Assembly: GCA_963383645.1 (NCBI GenBank)
Contig: OY726557.1
Location: forward strand, 127,000,603-127,064,602
From: Muscardinus avellanarius
Lineage: Eukaryota; Chordata; Mammalia; Rodentia; Gliridae
Reading direction: 5' to 3'
Length of the DNA: 64,000 nucleotides
The position numbers and the translations under genes were made by a program. Positions 20,492 to 30,433 of this stretch are shown in pieces. The notes beneath the pieces are model-generated. The model was not told the origin of the DNA and did no database searches. It saw only the letters and a list, made by a program, of their open reading frames with translations. Each line of letters starts with the position of its first letter. Positions within the stretch are counted from its first letter, which is position 1.

Positions 20492-21587
20492 CAAAGAAGA
20501 CAATTTCTGCTTTCTTCTTAGGTAAGACACTTTTGAGGAAGGTTGCCCTCACCTAGTGGGGCGAAAACATATAGAGAAGTGGGTAGAGGGCCAGAGGGCT
20601 TTTTGTTTTCCTCTTTCATTTTCTGAACTCACAGATCTCTGGAACTGACCCAATTCCTAATCTGTAGACTTCCTAAGAGCAGGACACAGGACCTGGTAAA
20701 GACTTTGAATGTAAACTAATGCAAAGGGCAAAGTCATCTTAAAAGAATTATTATTCATTTCCCATTGCAGTTAATTTTGGCACCTTCATCAGGGTTTAAA
20801 TTCTAGTACCATATCATATCAAAGGAAAAAAAGTATTTGATGTACGTGTTAATTACTGCTAAGATGTAGCTACTTAAATCAAGAGTTTAATCTTCATTTG
20901 ACTATTCAGAACAGCTCTGCGTGGGGGATGGGAGAGCCCCTTTTGATTTGGGTTATTTAAATAGGTGATGAGAACTTCAAGCTAAATGTCTTCCTATTTT
21001 CTAAACCAATCCTTGGATGTCTTGCAATTAGTACCCAGCTGAAGGAAAAATAGGAAAATCAAGTTCCTCTAGGAATTTCTAAGTCTTTGCCTTTTCTATG
21101 AAGTTGAGAGAAGATTCCAAATAACATAATTTCATGTGCTCAAAGACTTGAGATTCTCTGATAGCCTAATAGTAAGTGATATCTTAAAAGCATGCCAGAG
21201 GCTTAAAAAGTAGATCTATGAAGAGAATAATATACTATTATTTAAAAGCACAAATTGTCAAAATGATACTGCTCTTGGATATACTCTTTATAAGAAACAT
21301 CTTGGATGAATCCCTAATGTGCCTTTTAAAAAAATACCACGAAACTATAAAGCCCATTGAAACACCGAATTATTTACCAAGTGATTAAATCATAGTCATT
21401 TGTTATAGTTTTACAAGAACCTTGTTTTCTTGGATTTCCAAGGCTTTATTGCCTCAGATACAACACTTGCTCCTAATAATCCCTATTGATTTTATTATAT
21501 TACCTTATATTTTTAGATTTGTTTTACTGCCTTGCACTAAATTCTCGCCTTAATGTGCTCTATAAAATGAGATAGATCATCATGTTT
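20492..21587. other. AT-rich unique block, candidate conserved noncoding DNA
   Basis: 20730-21560 has no repeats and contains ATTATTATTCATTTCCCATT, GTGTTAATTACTGC, GGTTATTTAAATAGG and GCCTTTTAAAAAAATACC. No open frame is supported. Its regulatory role is only an inference from composition. Confidence 0.35.
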
Positions 21588-22000
21588 CTAAAACCTTCTG
21601 AAGATAATTATCTTGTTCAACATGGATGAGCAAGTCTCATTTCTGGATGCTGACGAAGGCGGAGGTCCAGGGCGGGGAAGGTACTTTGAGTCTCTGAGAC
21701 CGTTGGTTGTTTTGTTTCTGGACAGTTGTTGGTGCTCATGTTCTGGGTAGATGTTGATGGGCATGGTAATGGGTTTCATCCATATTAGAGGAGGTCTCTG
21801 GGATTCCACTGGCGTCGCTATTTTGCTGCTCTCTCCTGGGGTTTGTGGCTCACACTGCATCTTTGAGGTACTTTGCATACAGGAATTGTTCATTTACTGA
21901 ACCAGCTGATGGAGAACTTGGTCTTCTTAGAGAAACTTATCCACTATTCGGGTGCTGTTTTAATACCTTTTCCCAAGGTGCCACCTACATGTTATTAAAT
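21588..22000 (-). pseudogene. Coding-like open fragment, possible processed pseudogene
   Basis: The minus strand has a 101-codon open frame (21893 down to 21588) whose composition is unlike its AT-rich surroundings. It is rich in P, S, T, N and Q, has balanced codons and several CpGs, and includes segments such as GESSKIATPVESQRPPLIWM and LPRPGPPPSSAS. Just upstream on the same strand, in another frame, the residues WISFSKKTKFSISWFSK read like protein but are separated by a frame change. This suggests a fragment of an old retroposed or relict gene. No intron signals, and I do not recognise the parent. It ends about where a MaLR LTR begins (22013). Confidence 0.35.
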
Positions 22001-22012
22001 ATGGGGACACAT

Positions 22013-22236
22013 TGTTATGATTTAAATAGGAACTGTCCCTCAGATAAACTCATGTGTTGGCAATTCAGAAATATTCAGAGGTAAAGTAATTAAATAAAGG
22101 CTCTAACCTCACCAGTTCACGGATGGGTTAATGATTGGGATGGACTTACTGAATTGTAACAGTTGGCACAGTAGGGTGTGGCTGGAGTAGGTATAAGTAT
22201 TTGGGTGTGTGGTTTTGGGGACTCTATATATCCTTG

Positions 22237-22289
<53 letters not shown>

Positions 22290-22430
22290 CCTCCCTCCCT
22301 CCCTCCCTTCCTCCTTCTTGGATGCCCTGAGTAGTTTTCCTCCACTGTGCCCTAATAAGCTTTACTTCCTCTAAGTTGTTCTTGCCAGGTGCTTTGGTCA
22401 CAGTGATGGAAAGATAACTACCACATCTAC
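22013..22430 (+). mobile_element. MaLR-type solo LTR, sense
   Basis: Begins TGTTATGATTTAAATAGGAA CTG and ends GTGATGGAAAGATAACTACC ACA, typical of rodent MaLR LTRs. Internal landmarks include TAGGGTGTGGCTGGAGTAGG and CCTCTAAGTTGTTCTTGCC. There is no attached internal region. A microsatellite has grown in its middle. Confidence 0.75.
22237..22315. repeat. (GTCT)n (CT)n (CCCT)n compound microsatellite
   Basis: Ten GTCT units, then CT, then CCCT/CCTT units, all inside the LTR. On the minus strand it produces the meaningless repetitive frames rich in R, E, D and Q. Confidence 0.96.
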
Positions 22431-22630
22431 TTTATTTCAGGTTGAATCTATTATCTTCATTCTCTAGATAAAAGTCTTAGGGTCCACAAGGAGGAGAGTC
22501 AGGGTACAGGTAGGAAAAGAGGAGTCTGTATAGTTTATGAACAATAATGCTACCAATCCCCCTGGAAGAAGGGTAGCTCCTGAGAAGCCCTCCTGGCTGT
22601 AGCTGAGGGATGCCAGTGACCACAGCAAGA
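22431..22630. other. Unique sequence, nothing assigned
   Basis: Short stretch between the LTR and the 20-bp tandem repeat; no features. Confidence 0.4.
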
Positions 22631-22690
22631 TCATACATAGTCTTATCTGATCTTACATAGTCGTATCTGATCATAAATAGTCTTATCTGA
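22631..22690. repeat. Tandem repeat, 3 x 20 bp, each with a GATA-type core
   Basis: Three exact-length units: TCATACATAGTCTTATCTGA, TCTTACATAGTCGTATCTGA and TCATAAATAGTCTTATCTGA. Units 1 and 3 contain TTATCT (AGATAA on the minus strand); unit 2 has GTATCT. Confidence 0.93.
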
Positions 22691-22796
22691 TCTCACAGCA
22701 ATTAATTTGGACCTTCATCACACTTTAGGGGAGACTAGACTCTTGACTACTCAGGTGTTCAAATTTTAAAAGCAAAACAATCCCAACAGCTATACT

Positions 22797-22977
22797 TATT
22801 TTTTGGTACAGAGATTAAACCCAGGGGCATTCTATATTCGAGCCACAACCTTAGCATTTTCAATCTTTTAATTTTGAAACAGGGTTTTGCTAAGTTGCTG
22901 AGTTTGGTACCAAACCTACAATCTTCCTGTCTCAGCCTCCCAAGCACTGGGGTTACAGGTGTGTGCAGGTACAGCTC
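22797..22977 (-). repeat. B1-dID-type SINE, antisense, diverged
   Basis: TTTGGTACAGAGATTAAACC, GAAACAGGGTTTTGCTAAG and GTCTCAGCCTCCCAAGCACT. Its right end merges into GTGTGTGCAGGTACAGC. Confidence 0.88.
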
Positions 22978-23009
22978 TTCACTTTTTATATAGTGCTAAC
23001 TACATTGCA

Positions 23010-23190
23010 CAATTGTTTTATCTATGTATCCATTCTTTACATCCTTATAATAGATCTTAAAGGCAGAGACTATTATTAGCTCCTGTCTACAAGGAGGAAA
23101 CTGAAGTACCAACAGGTTATGTCTTTTGCCCAAGGTAACACAGCTATGGTGAGTGGTGTTCCCAGGATTCACATTTGGGCATTCTGATTC
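23010..23190 (-). repeat. MIR SINE, antisense
   Basis: ATTATTAGCTCCTGTCTACA AGGAGGAAACTG, CAAGGTAACACAGCTATGG and CAGGATTCACATTTGGGCAT are in the reversed MIR order. Confidence 0.82.
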
Positions 23191-23204
23191 CCAGAGTTCA
23201 GATA

Positions 23205-23372
23205 TATCATATTTATATGATATACAAAGCATCACCTACTAATTCTCTCATTTGATTTTCCCAACAGCTTTTGGCTCCATTTTTGAGGTAAGAAAAGAGA
23301 AATAGGTAGTCATTTGTCTAAGGTGATGTAGCTAAAACCCACTAACAGGATGAGATTTAAATAGGCCCCTTT
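23205..23372 (-). repeat. Second MIR SINE, antisense
   Basis: TCATTTGATTTTCCCAACAG, CATTTTTGAGGTAAGAAAAG and GATGTAGCTAAAACCCACTA. It lies just beyond the previous MIR and is interrupted on its right by a young SINE. Confidence 0.75.
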
Positions 23373-23559
23373 TGCCAGGCGTGGTGGTGCACGCTTGTAA
23401 TCCCCGCGCTTGGGAGGCTGAGACAGGAGGATCGCACAGGTGTGAAGCCAGCCTCGGGTGGCTTAAGAGACCCTGTTTCCAAATAAAATATAAAATAGGT
23501 CATAGAAGGCCCCTGGGTTCCATCCCCAATACCATAAAAAAAAAAAAGGCCCCTTTGCA
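23363..23559 (+). repeat. B1-dID-type SINE (type B) with target-site duplication
   Basis: The element (23373-23547) is bounded by AGGCCCCTTTT/AGGCCCCTTT copies. It starts GCCAGGCGTGGTGGTGCACG, has the shortened middle (GGTGGCTTAAGAGACCCTG) and ends in a perfect A run, so it looks young. Confidence 0.94.
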
Positions 23560-25878
23560 ATTAAAAACAACTTCCTGGTAACTGCATTTTTGCATCTCAT
23601 ACTTCTTCAGGTTGAGGACAGACACCAAGGAAATTAACACTGACATATTCTCTGGCTGAGCACAGCCTAGCTAAATCTACCTATGTATGTATCACCTGGC
23701 TTTTGCTTCTATATGTTGTAATCACTTCTGTGGGACTGACAGAGAAGCATTCTAGTTGCTTCTTCCTAGTGTGATAAAATTGCATAAAATATTTTTTCTG
23801 TTTTTTTTCCCTATTTCTTATGTGGGCAGGTGGCCAAATCTGGCCAGTGGGTATCCAGGTAGGCTCCCTGGCTGGGCTGCTAGTAACAGTTCCTTCCTTG
23901 CTCCCTGTCTTAAACATACCTACATGGTGGAAGATCCATCAACAGGGAGGGGAAGTCAAAGGCAGCTTTGCTCATTGGCAAATGGTTTCAGCAGTGAACC
24001 AGGCCCCTCCTTGGTGCTGTCTGAGACAAACCCCTCGGGGTCAGTGTTCAGAGCAGCAAACAGTCTCAGTCTGGATTATGTGCAAACACATACAAGGAAC
24101 CCTGTTTATCTTCTCACATCTCTGGGCATTGCTTCCAACAAGCTGTTCTGTTTCTTGTCCCTTCTCTATAATTCCAAGTTCTCTGAAGGAAGGGTTATGT
24201 CAGTATTTTATGTTTCTGTTTGATGTACCGATGAGACTTTTAGCCATTGGAATGATTGGCAAAGCATCCTTGCGAATCTTAAAGGACAGCAGAGGAAACT
24301 GGATGCGTTATCAAGCAGAGAGTACAAGGGGCCATGGCTAATGGGCCACAAGGAAGGAGAAGGGGTGCTTGCGCTTCGTTCCAGGCTGTGTGCATAACAC
24401 CCACTTTGGCTTTCTTAAAATTAAGCAATGGAGCAGTCAACAGAGGTGAAGAGAAAGCTGCTGAATACATATCAAGGTAGAAAACAAAGACATACATGAG
24501 ATTTTAGGTCCTCAAGTAAATAAACAGAGCAGCCAGAAAAGTCCCATTCCCTGCATTGGGTTTCTCTGGTGAGCCCAGCAATTAAAGTTATGCCTTTCCT
24601 CCCCAGATGAGAAGGTGCTGGCAGATAGATATGTTATCCCACTGAGAAAGTCATAGTGAACAGTTCTCTGAACTCAATAAATAATACTTGACTTGCTCAG
24701 AGAGGGAGATACAATGACTCAAACACAGAGAGCAGAAGAGTGAGTCTCCTCGCCAACTGTGGCCGCATGTCCGCCTGTGTGCTGCGAAAAACCGTCTTTG
24801 CTAGTGATGGATGTGGATTTAGTGCTTTGAGATCCCGGGGGACAGGCTGGGCAGTGAGCAGGGAAAATGGTATTTGGGGTCAAATCAGTAGAAATGAAGG
24901 ACCAGGACACCTAGGCGAGGAAGCCAGGATGAATGATGGGAGGGTCAGAGAATGGTGGTAAGTTTGTATAGCTGGGGTCATTGGTTATTCTCCCTAAACA
25001 GATTATTTTCTTCCCCGATTTCCACGAGGAAAGAAACAAAACCTGAAATCTTTTTCAGAACACAAAGCATGACTCACTTATACCAGAAAGATGAGGAAAG
25101 CAATGTTGGATGCTTAAAGTGCAATTATAATAGCAAGCATTAGTGGTTCTTTTCTAGCAGACAAACAAATGCGTGTTTGTATGGGAGTAGATGCCTCGGC
25201 CTCCCCTTCTTATTCCAGGTGCCTGCAGAGTAGGCCCAGAATACTCTCCTGTACTATTCACCTGACGGATTAGGCTCAGCAGAGACAGGCTGCCTGGGCA
25301 TGTCGTGTAATTCAGCATTAAGTATCCTATTGATTCACTGAAGTGCTGCCATGGATGTTAATGGAGACAAATATTGTGGCTGTGATTTTTCAAAGGGCTG
25401 AGTAATTCCCAAACATCAATAACATCTGTCATGATGTAATGCAGGGTGGCCTCAAGATGCTCGACCTGATGCTCATGTGGGGGCAGAGCTATGGGAAGGT
25501 CCTGAGGCATTGACTCAGGGTTGGGGGAAGGTGGCCTGCTCATTCCCAAGGCCTACCAAGGTAAGCATGAAGGGGACTGAGGTAGGGCAAGGTAGTACTA
25601 CTGGACACAGAGCTGGCTGTTGACAGAATTTTCTAGTCATTCATTGCAAAGGTCACCAGACATGAGAAGGCACAGGCATCCCAAACTTCCATCATGGAAG
25701 CTTTCCAGGTCTTGTGAGTCAGACTCTACCATGTTGCAGAAAATAGTTTGGGTTTCTTCTCCCCTTTAGTAAGGAGCATGCCTGTCCCTAGTAGCAACAC
25801 AGAGGAACTTCTTTAATCCTGACAGACTGTGCCCAGCTTGGCCGAGTGGGTGGCCACTTAAGTGCATGGTTCCAGTGA
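23560..25878. other. Unique sequence; weak L2 trace; conserved-looking patch near 25210-25430
   Basis: 24150-24240 resembles an L2 tail (CTATAATTCCAAGTTCTCTG AAGGAAGGG). 25210-25430 (CATTAAGTATCCTATTGATT, GGATGTTAATGGAGAC, CATCAATAACATCTGTC) looks like conserved noncoding DNA. Long open frames at 23756-24341 have no coding support. Confidence 0.35.
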
Positions 25879-25960
25879 CTGCTCTCAGAGAGATTAAGTG
25901 ACTTGCTCAAGGTCACACAGTGAGGCAATCATGGATTCGGCTAGAATCAAGGTCTCAGTT
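25879..25960 (-). repeat. MIR fragment, antisense
   Basis: AGAGATTAAGTGACTTGCTC AAGGTCACACAGTGAGGC is the conserved MIR core in reverse; it is cut short by the pyrimidine tract. Confidence 0.82.
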
Positions 25961-26032
25961 CTTTCTTTTTTCCTTCCTTCCTTCCTTCCTTCCTTCCCTC
26001 CCTCCCTCCCTCCCTCCCTCCCTCCCTCCCTC

Positions 26033-26102
<70 letters not shown>

Positions 26103-26117
26103 CTTCTTTCTTTTTTA
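25961..26117. repeat. 157-bp pyrimidine tract: (TTCC)n (CCCT)n (CTTT)n
   Basis: All bases are C or T across three adjacent tetranucleotide blocks. Open frames here (repeats of SFLP or KKER) are by-products. Strand-asymmetric homopurine/homopyrimidine DNA with triplex potential. Confidence 0.97.
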
Positions 26118-26259
26118 ACCCAGGTCTATTCTCAGTCACCTTTTGAAGCCATTTGAATATATGGCCAGAAACAAGCGATATTTTCTTCCAAAAGGGTTCT
26201 GTAAGAATCTCAGAGCCAGTAATTGTAAGGAATCAGTTACTCTCAAACCAACCCCATTT

Positions 26260-26870
26260 AGCTCAAATTTTGCGGGCTGCCCAATCTTTCCTGCACTCTA
26301 ATTCATTCTCCACACTGCTCCTCACATTATCTTGCTACAAGACAAATCCGATCTTGTCACTTCCTAGCATGAAGACCTCCATCAGCCTCTCTGCCAAAAG
26401 GATAAACTCCTTGCTCCACACATCCTCAGCCCCGAGTCCGCAGTGTGCTTCCTGCCCCTCCCACCCAGAATTCTCAACACTGCTTATATCTCATGCCCTT
26501 TAGTCCTCTTAAGATTTTGTGCATACACTTCTCTGGGTGTGGAGCATCTTTTCCCCACCAGCTGCTCAGGAAACTCCTACCTGTCCTCCTACAGCCAGTT
26601 TTATCCCATCTGCTCCTGGGCACCATCCCTGCCTCTCCTGGGTAGAGTTATGAGCAATTCCTCCTCTGAGATCCCATAGAGCATTGCTATCCTTTTATTG
26701 CTTCTTTATCATGACAGCCTTCCTATTACACTGCATTCGTTTTCTTGTCTTTTTCCTTTGAAATTTGAAATTTCTGTGGTCAAGACCGTTCCTGCTTTTT
26801 TTTTTCATTTTTATATATTCTTTTTTGGTCACATGGTAGGTGCTTATTCACCGAACTGATAAATGAATTC
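26260..26870 (+). repeat. L2 LINE 3' region, sense
   Basis: CAATCTTTCCTGCACTCTAA, CCGATCTTGTCACTTCCTAG, CAAAAGGATAAACTCCTTGC, CTTCTCTGGGTGTGGAGCAT and CTCCTCTGAGATCCC follow the L2 3' plan of failed ORF2 and 3'-UTR. Confidence 0.78.
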
Positions 26871-27078
26871 TGGAATCAGAAACCTGTCTGGGTAGGAGCT
26901 TTCAGAAGAGTTTAGGGCATATATGTTGATTCAGTGGGATAAAGGCTTCTGTAGTCTTGGGTCCAGGAAGGACCTTTGGGGGACTGACACTTGAAGAAAA
27001 ATAGTGCCTTAACTTAGCACTATGTTGGGCTCCTCTGAGAGGCCTCCCTTGGTTCTGTGGGGCTGAGTGGGCCTCTTT

Positions 27079-27252
27079 CTGGATACTGGGGCTAGAATCC
27101 AAGGCCATTCTACCTCTGACCTATACCTCCAGCCCTTTTTACTTTGAAATAGGGTCTCACTAAAATTGCTGAGGGTGGCATTTAACCTGTTATCCTCCTG
27201 TCTCTGCCTTCCAAGTATTGGGATTACAGACATACGCCACCATGCCCAGCTT
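27079..27252 (-). repeat. B1-dID-type SINE (type A-like), antisense
   Basis: TGGATACTGGGGCTAGAATC, TTTGAAATAGGGTCTCAC, TATCCTCCTGTCTCTGCCTT and CACCATGCCCAGC. Diverged. Confidence 0.88.
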
Positions 27253-27328
27253 GTTGTGGGCTCTTTTACCACTAGATCCCTTGAAAATAGTGGCCCTGAG
27301 CCTACGTGCAACCATGTGCTCCCTTGTG

Positions 27329-27571
27329 GAATGGGACCCACATTTTTTTTTTTTATGGTACTGCGGGTGGAACCCAGGGGCTTTTCTACCTATGCTATAT
27401 TCCCAGACCTATTTTATACTTTATTTGGAAATAGGGTCTCACTAAGTTACTGAGAACCTCACTAAGTAGTTGATGCTGGCTTTGAACCTGTACAATCCTC
27501 CTGTCTCAGCCTCCCAAGCGCTGGGATTACAAGCATGCACCACCACAACTGGCAGAATAGGACTCACATTT
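27329..27571 (-). repeat. B1-dID-type SINE (type B), antisense, with target-site duplication
   Basis: Near-identical flanks GAATGGGACCCACATTT (27329-27345) and GAATAGGACTCACATTT (27555-27571). The body shows TTTGGAAATAGGGTCTCAC and GGCTTTGAACCTGTACAATC. Confidence 0.93.
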
Positions 27572-27789
27572 TAATGGAGAAAATACATACCCAATTTTGA
27601 TAGCCATCAGGCTGGTGAGAAGCATTACTATTCTAGTTCTCAATAACTGCAAACCATGTCCAGAATTGACACAGGTCCTGGAAGTTCCCTTTGTGGCAAG
27701 CAGTAACTCTTCAGTTGCTGAAGAGTAGAAGGTGCTTTGGAGGAAGGTCTGAGTACAGAAGACAAAGCAGGTCCAGTGAGGGTCCCAGA

Positions 27790-27882
27790 ATGGTGGGTAT
27801 GAAAATGGTTTTACAGTTGGCCCTGGTCCTGCTAGCTATTCTGGTATATACTAGCCTGTTGACAAGTTCCATTAAAGAAAGG
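27790..27882 (+). CDS. Signal-peptide-like short frame ending at a perfect splice donor (tentative)
   Basis: From the ATG at 27790 the frame codes for 31 residues: a short charged start (MVGMKM), a hydrophobic run of about 18 residues (VLQLALVLLAILVYTSLL), then TSSIKER. The last codon is followed directly by GTAAGT, the consensus donor, in phase 0. This is the layout of a first coding exon of a secreted or membrane protein. Against it: no promoter or CpG island is visible, an in-frame internal acceptor-like TTTTACAG occurs, no matching acceptor exon is recognised downstream, and hydrophobic frames arise easily by chance. I do not recognise the family. Confidence 0.2.
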
Positions 27883-27911
27883 GTAAGTACAATTTTGAAT
27901 CCTCAGAGAAG

Positions 27912-27913
<2 letters not shown>

Positions 27914-27960
<47 letters not shown>
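27914..27960. repeat. (GT)n microsatellite
   Basis: An uninterrupted run of about 23 GT units, 31 bases after the possible splice donor at 27883. Confidence 0.97.
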
Positions 27961-27962
<2 letters not shown>

Positions 27963-27999
27963 GGAACAAGGCAAAGCTTTTACAAGAAGGCAGTGTGTG

Positions 28000-28260
28000 A
28001 GCAGAACCTTTTACTTTAAATTGCATTTCAGTATAGAGAAGGAAGTGGAGAAAGGAAACTTCAGGTGGAGGAACCAAGTGAAGCAGAGCACGAGGTGTGA
28101 ATGGACCTGTTGGGAGAGCTGTTGCCATGATGCTTGGGATCCTGGGGAGATGAAGAAGGGGAAGAAGGCCAGAGCCAGGTTGTGAAGGGCCTTGAAAGCC
28201 ACATTCAAGTGCTATTATCTTGGCTGTGATGCCACAGGCAGCCCTGCAGCCAGGCCTTAT
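28000..28260 (-). repeat. L2 LINE fragment, antisense
   Basis: AGGTTGTGAAGGGCCTTGAA AGCC and CTTGGGATCCTGGGGAGATG resemble the reversed L2 3' region seen at 18670-19300. Confidence 0.55.
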
Positions 28261-30381
28261 TGCTGGGGCAGGCTTCAGGGTGGCCCTTGCAGGGACAGCC
28301 GTGGGCGCCATCTTCACTAAGTCAGAGGCTGTCACCTGGAGATGGGAACAAGCTTGTCTTTAATTAAGAATGTCATGGCAGTTCCCTGGCTCATGGTGAC
28401 TGGCACTGCCCATCCGGCTGCCACGTGGCCCGCGTGCCCTACCACGGTACATCATCTCCTAATTAACATGTCTTGTCAGGTCCAGCGGTCGGCTTCAGTA
28501 AACATGCTCTGAGCAGCTGTCACTGGGACCCTGCATGGGGCCTGCTGCCTCATTAGCTCTAGAGAAGGGAGATGGCATTGGTGGCGGGGAGAGGAGAGAA
28601 ATGCTCTGTAGGGGATGCTGGCAGGATGAGAGGGCTGTCGGATGCTCAGAGAGAACTCAGGGCCCACTGGAGGTTTTGGCTATGAGCTCCATGGGTGAGG
28701 AAAACTGTCCAGGGATTAGAGGCCAGCATTCTAGTTTATTTTTCCCATTCCCTAGCGAGGCTCAGCCTCCCCACTTGAGAAATGAGAATGACCCCTGCCC
28801 AACCCATCTGCAGTGGCTCTAATGAGAAAATGGCCTAAACGGAGGCACAATACTCCTGGAAATGACAGAAAGAAGGTGAAGGCATGTATAATTTGGGGGT
28901 GTCTTTGCTCAGGCAGGACGTTTCCCTGAGTGCCGCACCTACCTGCACCACCCAGTCATTCCTCAAGCACTTGCTCTTTACATTCCAATCCTGCCTCCTG
29001 AGAGGCCCAGCCCAGCCCAGCCCAGCCCAGCTCAGTCCAGCCTCACTTTCTCCATGGGAGGGAGCATGAGGACATCCTAGGAGGAAATGATCTCCTTTTC
29101 TGGGACTGCTGAAGCATCGCCCTCGGTGGCAGGGACAATCAGCACACCTTGCCTCTCAGTGACCACGTAGACAAGCCTTCGTCTACTGCCCCTACTGGAT
29201 TTTAATGAAAGGTGGAAACTCCCAAGAACACACAGTAGGCAACTGATAAATGTCTGTGGGGGCATAAAAGGCAGTATACTCCCCTACTCTTGGCTCTCAC
29301 AGTAATGAAAGGACTCAGTTTCTGTCAGTGCTTTGTTTTATTGTCTGTCTTCTATAGTATTTCTTCTGGGGCCTAACCTGTCTCTTCCTTGGGGGCAGTG
29401 CTTGTTTGTTTCCTCTTTGTCCCCACCACAGACAAGAAACTTATTCTCTTCACCTATACTCTAAGGGTGATACCAGGCATCTCTATTTTATCTTTTCCCA
29501 TATTTCCCTATTAACTAGGAGTCTGGCCTGCTGCTTAGAGCCAGACCCTCATCTCTGCTGCCCACTCTGGGCATGCTGCTCCTGTCCAAGGTTCATCCAG
29601 GTGAAGTCTGAGCAACTGAAGATGCTGTGAAAGCATCTGGCTGCAGCAGGGATGCAGACTTCCCCAGCCCAGCAGAGGCACCAAACCCCTACAGTTGGTA
29701 AATCTTTGATAACGAGCATTTAAAGGGCACATCCCAATGAAGCAAGCCAGGGATGTCTGCCCATGAAATAGGAGCTGAAGATTTTAATTAAAATGCTTCT
29801 GGGTTTTTAGTTTTCCTCTTCCTTCTCCTCTGCCTACTCCCCCTGCCCCCAAGGCATTATATCTTACTTCTGGACCAGGCCTATGAAAAAAGTGGGTATC
29901 TCCTAGTTCCATCAATTAAGTTGTTCTCTGGGAGATTTGGTATTCTTCAGCATGGACACACAGAGAGGGTTTGGTCTGACAGGGAGTGGGTGGGTGGAGG
30001 CGGATCAGGACTCTGTTGCCCAAGCCAAGCAGATGTCCACACCCCAGGAAGCACAGTGGGTTCCAAAAGTGCTCATCAATGAGTGGCAGCTGCCAGCCTT
30101 GTGAGCTTCCCATGGCGGGGCTCTGGGGTGAGGGCCGGGGGACCAGCTGAGGGACTTCTGGGCCAAAGGGGTGTTTCTCGGGCCTCTCATGACTCTTTTC
30201 CTTCCAAATGACTACATGGAGTGGGGAACTGAAGCAGCTGTGAGAGGGCTTTGCCCCGCTGTCCCTGGGGCAGGTGGCTGTTCACTGGGCACCTGACACT
30301 CAGGCCTCCAGACCTGCATCTACCCTGCCCTGCATCCTGGAGGGGAGTCCTGTGAACCACATCACTGATGTTCCTTTGTAG
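28261..30381. other. Unique sequence, mostly unassigned
   Basis: 28380-28560 (CTCCTAATTAACATGTCTTG, CAGTAAACATGC) may be conserved. 29004-29030 is a small (CCCAG)5 tandem. Remaining sequence, including several frames of 60-95 codons, shows no support. Confidence 0.35.
29004..29030. repeat. (CCCAG)n short tandem repeat
   Basis: About five perfect CCCAG units. Confidence 0.9.
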
Positions 30382-30433
30382 GCTTCAGATTGGGTCTGGC
30401 CAAAGATGAGGCCATGGAAGGACATGAGGAGAG
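30382..30433 (+). other. Exon-like segment with splice signals (weak)
   Basis: The acceptor GATGTTCCTTTGTAG and donor GAGAG|GTAGGA bound 52 bases; at least one frame is open. The polypyrimidine stretch is short. It could be chance. Confidence 0.15.

Noticed and set aside
22631..22690. Possible CRISPR-like array of three repeats
   Set aside because: The units are directly adjacent with no spacers and the DNA is mammalian; it is a simple tandem repeat.
23756..24341. Overlapping open frames of 155 and 173 codons
   Set aside because: Two different frames are open over the same DNA, composition is W/C/S-rich without domain pattern, and part resembles an L2 tail.
25894..26156. Repetitive frames rich in KKER or SFLP
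   Set aside because: By-products of the tetranucleotide pyrimidine tract.
27832..28335. 167-codon minus-strand frame
   Set aside because: It runs through the (GT)n microsatellite (a run of HT residues) and an L2 fragment; not a protein.
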